From: a bacterium | GTDB lineage: Bacteria > Sumerlaeota > Sumerlaeia > UBA8349 | Assembly: GCA_013203855.1 (NCBI GenBank) | Contig: JABMPG010000722.1 | Location: 1 to 8,777 of the forward strand | Length of the DNA: 8,777 nucleotides | Direction: 5' to 3' | Part shown: piece after piece, positions 1 to 5,594 of the stretch | Layout: each line of letters starts with the position of its first letter | Position numbering within the stretch: position 1 is the first letter of the stretch | Made by a program: the position numbers and the translations under genes | The notes under the pieces: generated by a model | Told to the model about the DNA's origin: nothing | Databases searched by the model: none | The model's input: only the letters and a program-made list of their open reading frames with translations

Positions 1-135
1 GAATAGGGGAGTCTTGTTTTGGACTTGAGGGCCGTAACATTCTTTTGGTTGCCGGGAAAAGCTTGCGTTTGCCAGTGATTTCTGACGAAGTGAGGCCCGG
101 AATGTGCTGGATCTGTCGTGCGCGTTACAAGACGC

Positions 136-144
136 GGAAAGGGG
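136..144 (+). promoter_or_regulatory. Shine-Dalgarno site fixing the start of the SMP-30 gene
   Basis: GGAAAGGGG ends 6 nt before the ATG at 151. The reading frame stays open upstream to a GTG at 118, but that GTG has no purine-rich site at a useful distance, and its extra 11 residues (basic, not SMP-30-like) precede the normal family start. I see no convincing sigma70 promoter in positions 1-135, and no gene reaches in from the left edge. Confidence 0.65.
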
Positions 145-150
145 CAAATC

Positions 151-1020
151 ATGGTTGAGGCAACACCGATTCTCGATGCGAAAGCGTCTCTGGCCGAAGG
201 GCCCGTGTGGGACGGTAAGCGCCACCTCCTGTGGTGGGTGAACATTCCCGAGGGAGAGGTCCATGCTTTCGATCCGGGCGCGCGGACGGACAAGGTGATC
301 CGTCTGCACGAGCCGATCGGCGTGGTGGTTCTGCGGGCCGGCGGCGGACTGGTGGCCGGGCTGAAGAGCGGCTTCGCTTTTGTCGATTCCGAAACGGGCG
401 AGAGGACGCCGATCCTGGATCCCGAGCCGGATCGTCCCGACGATCGTTTCAATGATGGCAAGTGCGACCCCGCGGGGCGTTTCTGGGCCGGAACGATCAC
501 TGGCAAGAAGGGCGAGGCCTCGCTTTACTGCCTGGATCCGGACCTTAGTGTCCGCAAGATGGCGGAGGCCATTACTATCTCCAACGGGCTGGACTGGAGC
601 CCGGATAACCGCGTTTTCTATTATGTCGACACGCCGACTCAGCAGGTCGTGGCCTATGACTATGACATTGGGACGGGCGCGATTTCGAACAAGCGGGTGG
701 CCGTCGAGATTCCCAAGGAGGAAGGCAGTCCGGACGGCATGTCCATCGACCGGGAAGGGATGCTGTGGATCGCCATGTGGGACGGCTGGCAGGTGGCCCG
801 GTTCGATCCGAAGATCGGGAAGAAGATCGAGTCGATTAAGATGCCCGTGGCCCGGCCCTCAAGTTGCTGTTTCGGCGGACCGGATCTGAACCATCTCTAT
901 ATCACCTCCGCCCGGGCCGGCTTCAAAGAGGCCGATCTTGAGAAACAACCCCTGGCCGGTGGTATTTTCCGCGCTGACCTGAATGTCCCCGGTGTCGCGG
1001 CGGTCGAATTCAAAGGATAG
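151..1020 (+). CDS. SMP-30/gluconolactonase/LRE-family sugar lactonase
   Basis: This predicted metal-dependent sugar lactonase is a six-bladed beta-propeller that opens an aldonolactone to the aldonic acid in the cytoplasm. With the ATG at 151 it has 289 residues, normal for the family, and no signal peptide. The four expected metal or substrate positions are visible: E16 in AEGPVW, N101 in FNDGKCDPAGRFWAGT, N145 in ISNGLDWSP and D195 in GSPDGMSID. The repeated blade pattern (LWIAMWDG, FDPKIG, LYITSA) continues to the C-terminus. The usual Y-W-V-D-I strand after blade one reads WWVNI here, with Asn31 in place of Asp. The family covers gluconolactonases, L-arabinono- and D-xylonolactonases and regucalcin, so the substrate is open. 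The GH29 fucosidase gene lies 92 bp downstream on the same strand, which makes a lactone from a released deoxysugar or hexose plausible by inference only. Confidence 0.92.
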   Translation: MVEATPILDAKASLAEGPVWDGKRHLLWWVNIPEGEVHAFDPGARTDKVIRLHEPIGVVVLRAGGGLVAGLKSGFAFVDSETGERTPILDPEPDRPDDRFNDGKCDPAGRFWAGTITGKKGEASLYCLDPDLSVRKMAEAITISNGLDWSPDNRVFYYVDTPTQQVVAYDYDIGTGAISNKRVAVEIPKEEGSPDGMSIDREGMLWIAMWDGWQVARFDPKIGKKIESIKMPVARPSSCCFGGPDLNHLYITSARAGFKEADLEKQPLAGGIFRADLNVPGVAAVEFKG

Positions 1021-1028
1021 GAAACGAG

Positions 1029-1089
1029 AGTCCGACAGTCCTGCGTCTCGAGTCCTGACTGAGGTTTCTCGTGGAACGCGACTCAGGAC
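1029..1089. repeat. Intergenic AGTCC repeats with nested inverted repeats
   Basis: AGTCC occurs three times in 27 bp (1029-1033, 1037-1041, 1051-1055). GTCCTGA (1052-1058) is the exact reverse complement of TCAGGAC (1083-1089). A competing pairing joins CTGAG (1059-1063) to CTCAG (1082-1086) and encloses a small hairpin, GTTTC-TCGT-GGAAC (1064-1077, one G-U pair). No T-run follows, so a classical intrinsic terminator is unlikely. It could be an RNA processing or attenuation structure ahead of the fucosidase gene, or a degenerate intergenic repeat. Confidence 0.45.
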
Positions 1090-1112
1090 ACAGGATTCGG
1101 GACCTCAATCTC

Positions 1113-2354
1113 ATGTCTCTTCTTCCCACCCCCCGACAGATCGAATACCAGTCCTGGGAACGCGGTGTTTTTCTGCACTTCGGCCTGCGGACCTTCTATG
1201 AAGGCTGGAAGGACTTCGACGAGCGCTCCATGTTGCCGGAGCGGTTCAATCCGACCGAACTGAGCTGCGATCAGTGGGCCGAGACCGCGCGGCGGGCGGG
1301 CTTTCGCTACATGGTGATGACCGCGAAGCACCACGACGGCTTCGCTCTGTGGCCATCGAAAACAACTGACTTTTCCGTCGCGAGCAGCCCTTGGAAGAAT
1401 GGGAAAGGCGATGTGGTGAAGGAATTTCTCGAGGCGTGCCGCCGTCATGATATCCGTACGGGCATCTACTACTCCCCCTTCGACGCGGCCAGCCCTGTCT
1501 ATGGTGACGAGAAAGCCTACGACGACTATTTCATCACCCAGATCAGCGAGATTCTGGAGCCCTATGGGCAGATTGACATCCTCTGGTTCGACGGGTGCGG
1601 GTCGGAGAAACACGAGTACGATTGGCGTCGCATCGTCGGCGAAATCCGGCGGATGCAGCCGAACATTCTCATCTTCAACATCGCCGATCCGGACTTCCGG
1701 TGGGTGGGGAACGAAGACGGCTATGCCGATCTCGGCACGCGCAACATCGTCGACCGGGTGCCCTTCTCGATTCAGACCGACCGGCCCGACATCATCGAAA
1801 AGCAGTGGCTCCCCGCCGAGTGCGACTGTCGCATGCGCGAGCGCAACTGGTTCTACAGCAACAATGACGTTGACACCGTCAAGCCGCTGGGAGAGTTGAT
1901 GGGGATGTACTATTACTCGTGCGGGCGGGGCGCGAATCTCCTGATCAACGTCGGCCCGGATCGGCGGGGACTTCTCCCGGCGCCCGACGCTTGGCGGTTG
2001 ATCGAGTTCGGCGAAGAAATCGACCGCCGGTTTGAGAAGCCTTTCGCGAGGCTCGAGGATTGCACTGTCGAGGAGAACCGTCGCTGGATCTATCAGGCTG
2101 AGGCGGCTTTCTACGTCGACCACGCCGTCATCGGCGAAGATATCGCCCAGGGCGAGCGTGTCATGCGCTTCGCTGTCCGCGCCCTGACCGCCCGCAGCGG
2201 CCGCCCCATCACCTTGTGCGAGGGAACGGCGGTTGGCTATCGCCAGATCCTCGCGTTCCCTGTTTTCAAGGCCAGGCGCGTGTGGCTGGAGGTCGAGGAA
2301 TCGGACGGGGAGGTCCGAATGGGTCAGGTGGATTTTCTGCACGTCGGGGAATAG
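1113..2354 (+). CDS. GH29-family alpha-L-fucosidase (cytoplasmic type)
   Basis: This predicted exo-glycosidase removes alpha-linked L-fucose by a retaining mechanism. The 413-residue product is mostly the catalytic (beta/alpha)8 domain with a short C-terminal extension. Family signatures are VFLHFG (19-24), MTAKHHDGFALWPSKT (69-84, the His pair that contacts fucose) and IDILWFDGCG (154-163), whose D160 is the probable nucleophile. RWVGNEDGYA (196-205) and WLPAECD (232-238) offer two candidate acid/base glutamates, E201 and E236. No signal peptide or lipobox is present, so it should act on imported oligosaccharides. The frame also opens at GTG 1071, which has GAGG 6 nt upstream, but residues added there are not fucosidase-like. 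ATG 1113 gives the usual short lead into PTPRQ, although only a weak GGGA (1099-1102) precedes it. Many uncharacterised GH29 members have shifted specificity, so fucose is the family-based expectation. Confidence 0.92.
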   Translation: MSLLPTPRQIEYQSWERGVFLHFGLRTFYEGWKDFDERSMLPERFNPTELSCDQWAETARRAGFRYMVMTAKHHDGFALWPSKTTDFSVASSPWKNGKGDVVKEFLEACRRHDIRTGIYYSPFDAASPVYGDEKAYDDYFITQISEILEPYGQIDILWFDGCGSEKHEYDWRRIVGEIRRMQPNILIFNIADPDFRWVGNEDGYADLGTRNIVDRVPFSIQTDRPDIIEKQWLPAECDCRMRERNWFYSNNDVDTVKPLGELMGMYYYSCGRGANLLINVGPDRRGLLPAPDAWRLIEFGEEIDRRFEKPFARLEDCTVEENRRWIYQAEAAFYVDHAVIGEDIAQGERVMRFAVRALTARSGRPITLCEGTAVGYRQILAFPVFKARRVWLEVEESDGEVRMGQVDFLHVGE

Positions 2355-2362
2355 TCGGAACT

Positions 2363-3673
2363 TCAGGTCGCGAAATCTCGGATCACGTCGATTGCCTCGA
2401 GAAGGCTCTGTCCGCTTTCTCTCAGCAGGCTCAGGGGCGTGACCATGACTTGGTTGGCCCAGACGCGGCGCAGGGAGTCTCCGTGCTTTTCGGGCGGGAG
2501 GCAATACTCGTAGAAATCGTGAATGACATAGGGGTGGCCCTCCCGCATGCCCAGAAACATCATGACGTGACCGGGGAGATAGAGGCACGCGCCGGGGGGG
2601 ACCTCGTCGAGCAGGCGAAGGCGGGCGTGGGTGTCCGCTTGAGGGGGCAGGCGCCAGATCCGTCCCGCGTCATCGGGCAGGTGGGCCTGGTCGCCCGCGT
2701 TGCGGGGAAGGCGCAGGCCGAAGCAGCGGAAGATGTCCTGGATGAGGGACGAGCAGTCCCGCGCGTTGTGCATCCCGCCCCATCCGTAGCGTTCTCCCAG
2801 ACACTTGAAGGCCTGGCGCAAAATGTTGGCGCGGGTGAGGGGCAGGTGGCCCGCCACAGCCTCGGCGTGAGCGGAAAGGATCGCCGGCTGGGTCTGGAGG
2901 AGGAGGTCGCGGCCTCGGGCGGTCGGCAAGAGGACGACGTGGTTTCCGGCGGTTGACTGGCGGTCAATGGCCTCGGGCGGGTTTTCGATCAGGGGGAGGC
3001 GGACGCCCATGTCGAGGGCGAGTTCCGAGACGTCGGGGCGGACGGGATTGAAGACGGTGGCGGTCTGCCGCGCTGTGATCGTCAGAAAGGGGGATGCTTT
3101 CAGGTAGTCGAGAACGGCCTGACGGTCGGGCGCAATCGCGAGGGCGGCGGCTGGCATCCATCCCGCATAGTTGTGTGTCCGCACGAAATGCCACGCGCCG
3201 TCGCGGCTTGTGCGGAGAATGGCGGCTCCCTCGCCGGGGGTCGCGATGGTCTCCTGAAGGCGATCCAGGTCGGTCTGGCCAGGTTGTTTGTGGACCGGCG
3301 TCGTGGTCGGGAAAGTCCGCAGGTCAGACCGGCGTGTCACAAGTCCGAACCGTGTGGGAGCGGCGCCCTCGGCGGTCAGTCTGTCAACATTGCAGTTGTG
3401 TAGCAGATCTTGCCAGAAACCGGGAGCCAGTTCCCGACCCTCCGAGTCATAGCGGGCCGCGTTTGGCACGACACTCAGGGCCTGAATCTCGGCGGCGATG
3501 TCTTCCGGCATCAAGGAATCCGGGATTTCTCCGAGGTGTCGAATGGCAGGCGCGCCCTGGGCGATGCGCCAATCCAGCGCGGCGATCCGGTCCGGTTCAA
3601 CGGGCGAATCTGGGCGTTTGAGGATCGGTTCGAGCCAGGTGTTTAGAGAATTGGGATTGGAGTCGTCTTTCAC
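2363..3673 (-). CDS. YkfC-like NlpC/P60 endopeptidase with bacterial SH3 domains
   Basis: This predicted cysteine peptidase (family C40) cuts murein peptides after gamma-D-Glu. From the GTG at 3673 it has 436 residues: an N-terminal clip region (about 25-105), an SH3b domain (about 109-180, ending in NYAGWM), a second SH3b region (about 185-260) and the C-terminal NlpC/P60 domain (about 275-425). The catalytic set is complete: C307 in ARDCSSLI, H369 in PGHVMMFLG and H385 in VIHDFYEY, with the family's YGWGG turn at 296-300. There is no signal peptide from either possible start, which favours a cytosolic recycling enzyme like Bacillus YkfC over a secreted autolysin. GGAGG (3683-3679) lies 5 nt before GTG 3673; the frame also opens at ATG 3766 without a good ribosome site. 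It diverges from an OppA-like binding protein gene, supporting a role with imported peptides. Confidence 0.92.
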   Translation of the reverse strand: MKDDSNPNSLNTWLEPILKRPDSPVEPDRIAALDWRIAQGAPAIRHLGEIPDSLMPEDIAAEIQALSVVPNAARYDSEGRELAPGFWQDLLHNCNVDRLTAEGAAPTRFGLVTRRSDLRTFPTTTPVHKQPGQTDLDRLQETIATPGEGAAILRTSRDGAWHFVRTHNYAGWMPAAALAIAPDRQAVLDYLKASPFLTITARQTATVFNPVRPDVSELALDMGVRLPLIENPPEAIDRQSTAGNHVVLLPTARGRDLLLQTQPAILSAHAEAVAGHLPLTRANILRQAFKCLGERYGWGGMHNARDCSSLIQDIFRCFGLRLPRNAGDQAHLPDDAGRIWRLPPQADTHARLRLLDEVPPGACLYLPGHVMMFLGMREGHPYVIHDFYEYCLPPEKHGDSLRRVWANQVMVTPLSLLRESGQSLLEAIDVIRDFAT

Positions 3674-3678
3674 GTCGA

Positions 3679-3683
3679 CCTCC
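3679..3683 (-). promoter_or_regulatory. Shine-Dalgarno site fixing the peptidase start at GTG 3673
   Basis: On the minus strand GGAGG is followed by 5 nt (TCGAC) and then GTG AAA GAC. This is near-ideal spacing, whereas the upstream in-frame ATG at 3766 has only a GGAAATGGG context immediately beside it and no proper gap. The 31 residues that the longer frame would add show no domain or signal features. Confidence 0.65.
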
Positions 3684-3699
3684 GCGACAATACATTCAC

Positions 3700-3729
3700 A
3701 TCCTGCGGCGTTTGCTTCCCGTCTGTCAA
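3700..3729 (-). promoter_or_regulatory. Candidate sigma70 promoter of the NlpC/P60 gene
   Basis: The minus strand carries a perfect TTGACA (3729-3724), an 18-nt spacer and CAGGAT (3705-3700), which keeps the A at the second -10 position and the terminal AT of TATAAT. Transcription would begin near 3693, giving a leader of about 20 nt that contains the GGAGG site. The -10 match is only three of six bases, so this is a candidate. Confidence 0.4.
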
Positions 3730-3856
3730 GAGAGCCTTTGGGAGGTGTCGAAGCCTTGCTTCCCATTTCCTCTCAAGAAAGGATTGCCCTCTCGCGAAGT
3801 TCTCTTCCACGGGAAGGGGGGCATGGCTTGCGGAGCCCACAGATTTCCTTTCCTAT

Positions 3857-3884
3857 TTGAATCTGGCATCCTTTCTCTTACACT
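3857..3884 (+). promoter_or_regulatory. Candidate sigma70 promoter of the binding-protein gene
   Basis: TTGAAT (3857-3862), a 16-nt spacer and TACACT (3879-3884) match the -35 and -10 consensus at four of six bases each. The start of transcription would fall near 3891, with a short leader that includes AAGGGGG (3906-3912), 6 nt before ATG 3919. No other plausible promoter was seen ahead of the mannosidase gene, so this one may drive both. Confidence 0.4.
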
Positions 3885-3918
3885 GAGGCTCGGATTGTGA
3901 ATTCGAAGGGGGCCTTGA

Positions 3919-5532
3919 ATGCCGAAAGCACTGAATTGTCTTCTCTCGTCCTGGCTGCTGGTCCTGGGCGGGCTTTTCGTCTCGTGCGGGGGATCGGATG
4001 TGGGTTCCGCGAGCGTTCTGCGCCTGGGCAATGGGACTGAGCCGGAGACGCTGGATCCGCACCTGATGACGGGGCATCCGGAGTTCAAGGTCGCGTGGGC
4101 GTTGTTCGAAGGTCTCACGACGCTCGACCCGGCTACGCTCGATGTTCGGCCCGGCGTGGCCGAGTCGTGGGAGGTCTCCGAGGACGGGCTGCTTTATCGG
4201 TTCCGGCTCCGGCCCGATGCGCGGTGGTCGAACGGCGATCCCGTGACGGCGAGGGATTTTGTCTTCGCCTGGAAGCGGATGCTCACGCCCGGCCTGGCCG
4301 CACCCTATGCGGATTTCCTTTTCCCGATCGATAGCGCCCAGGCCTACAACAACGGCGAGATTCAGGATTTCGGCGAGGTCGGTGTTCGGGCGGTCGAGGA
4401 TCTTATTCTGGAGGTGCGTCTGATCCGGCCTACGCCGCACTTTCTCTTTGTGCAGGCTATGCCTTTCTACTTCCCCGTCCATGAGAAGAGCCTGCTTGAG
4501 TTCGGCGCCATCGACCAGCGCGACACCCGGTGGACGCGCCCCGGCAACCTGGTCTCTAACGGCGCTTTTCAGTTGGCGGAGCGGGCGCCCGATCGTTTTC
4601 TGCGCGTCGAGAAGAATCCGCACTATCCGGGGCGGGACGCTGTGCGCCTCAAGGGCGTCGAATTCTATCCCATCGACAGCGCGCAGACCGAGGAACGGGC
4701 CTTTCGCACAGGTAAATTGCATCAGACCAACTCTCTCGCGCCGAACAAGATCGACGTTTATCGCCGCGAGAATCCCGATCTGCTGCGCATCCATCCCCTC
4801 TATGGGACTTACTTCTATCGCTTCAATACGACGCGGCCTCCGCTCGATGACGCAAGGGTTCGCCGCGCGCTGGCCATGGCTATCGACCGTCGAGATATCG
4901 TCGAGCATGTCACGCGGGGCGGCCAGGAGCCGACGGGGAGTTTCGTCCCGCCAGGTGTCGGATATACTCCCGCAGATCCGATTCCGCGCGACATCGAAGA
5001 GGCGAGAGGGCTGCTCGCCGAGGCCGGTTTCCCGAATGGCGAGGGCTTTCCGCGTTTGTCGCTGCTCTACAATACGAGCGAGTCGCACCGGAGCGTGGCC
5101 GAGGCGGTTCAGTTCATGTGGAAGACCCATCTTGGGGTCGAGATCGAGTTGATGAACCAGGACTGGAAGGTCTATCTGAATACGGTGGCGCAATTGGACT
5201 ACGAGATCGCGCGGGGGAGTTGGATCGGCGATTATGTGGACCCGCAGAACTTTCTCGAGATTCTTGCGTCGGACAGTCCCCACAACCGATGCGGTTACTC
5301 GAATGCTGAATATGATAGCCTGATCGCCCAGGCCACCCGCTTCCGCGGTCGCGAGGAACGCTACGCGCTCCTGCGGCGGGCGGAAGAAATCCTCCTTGCC
5401 GACGCCCCTGTCGCGCCGATCTACACCTACGCGAGCATCTTTCTTCAGGCGCCGGAGGTGAAGGGCTGGGGGGACAACTTGATGGACTATCCCAGCTACC
5501 GGCAGGCGTGGATTGAGGAAAGCAGTCAGTAG
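3919..5532 (+). CDS. OppA/MppA-type solute-binding lipoprotein (SBP_bac_5)
   Basis: This is the extracytoplasmic ligand receptor of an oligopeptide-type ABC importer, anchored as a lipoprotein. The 537-residue length is typical of OppA. Residues 1-22 form a hydrophobic export signal ending in FVSC, with C23 as the probable lipid-modified cysteine. The family landmarks follow in order: ETLDPH (about 39-44), FEGL, PGVAESW, RWSNGDPVTARDFVFAWKR, the NLVSNGAF loop, RVRRALAMAIDR, LLAEAG, the LLYNTSESH strand and DWKVYL (415-420). R432 and D438 in ARGSWIGDY have the same six-residue spacing as Arg413 and Asp419 of enteric OppA, where the Asp holds the peptide alpha-amine; this argues for a peptide ligand. 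No permease or ATPase genes lie in the window, so it probably shares a transporter encoded elsewhere, as E. coli MppA does. A YkfC-like peptidase diverges from it and a beta-mannosidase follows, and the two neighbours suggest different ligands. Confidence 0.93.
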   Translation: MPKALNCLLSSWLLVLGGLFVSCGGSDVGSASVLRLGNGTEPETLDPHLMTGHPEFKVAWALFEGLTTLDPATLDVRPGVAESWEVSEDGLLYRFRLRPDARWSNGDPVTARDFVFAWKRMLTPGLAAPYADFLFPIDSAQAYNNGEIQDFGEVGVRAVEDLILEVRLIRPTPHFLFVQAMPFYFPVHEKSLLEFGAIDQRDTRWTRPGNLVSNGAFQLAERAPDRFLRVEKNPHYPGRDAVRLKGVEFYPIDSAQTEERAFRTGKLHQTNSLAPNKIDVYRRENPDLLRIHPLYGTYFYRFNTTRPPLDDARVRRALAMAIDRRDIVEHVTRGGQEPTGSFVPPGVGYTPADPIPRDIEEARGLLAEAGFPNGEGFPRLSLLYNTSESHRSVAEAVQFMWKTHLGVEIELMNQDWKVYLNTVAQLDYEIARGSWIGDYVDPQNFLEILASDSPHNRCGYSNAEYDSLIAQATRFRGREERYALLRRAEEILLADAPVAPIYTYASIFLQAPEVKGWGDNLMDYPSYRQAWIEESSQ

Positions 5533-5581
5533 TCGGAAGACGAATCGGATTCTGGATCTGGCAATTTTGAGTTCAAGTCTG

Positions 5582-5594
5582 GAAAGGCGCTTTC
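5582..5594 (+). promoter_or_regulatory. Palindrome overlapping the mannosidase ribosome-binding site
   Basis: GAAAG-GCG-CTTTC is a perfect 5-bp inverted repeat with a 3-nt centre, immediately before the ATG at 5595. Its left arm forms most of the Shine-Dalgarno sequence GGAAAGG (5581-5587, 7 nt from the ATG). It resembles the GAAAGCGCTTTC core of many LacI-family operators with one extra central base. It could be an operator or an RNA hairpin hiding the ribosome site; chance is also possible for so short a repeat. Confidence 0.35.

Larger units (their letters stand above)
3674..3918. other. Divergent intergenic region between peptidase and binding-protein genes
   Basis: These 245 bp separate two divergent genes and should hold both promoters, listed separately. 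I also see a short perfect hairpin, CTTCC-ACG-GGAAG (3804-3816), directly followed by a G-run, and a weaker GGCT/AGCC pairing around 3825-3837. Short open frames here (for example 3712-3900 on the plus strand) show no family features. If the peptidase started at ATG 3766 the region would shrink to 152 bp. Confidence 0.5.

Noticed and set aside
1083..2588. Long minus-strand open frame (501 codons) opposite the fucosidase gene
   Set aside because: It has no family motifs and overlaps both the GH29 gene and the end of the peptidase gene; composition fits a shadow frame.
2216..2956. Plus-strand open frame (246 codons) running across the fucosidase end and the peptidase gene
   Set aside because: Low-complexity Gly/Arg/Glu-rich product antisense to the conserved NlpC/P60 catalytic domain.
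3712..3900. Possible 62-codon gene in the divergent intergenic region
   Set aside because: No Shine-Dalgarno site, no recognisable features, and it would cover both predicted promoters.
3853..5283. Minus-strand open frame (476 codons) opposite the binding-protein gene
   Set aside because: No domain features and no ribosome site; the plus-strand OppA-like reading is unambiguous.
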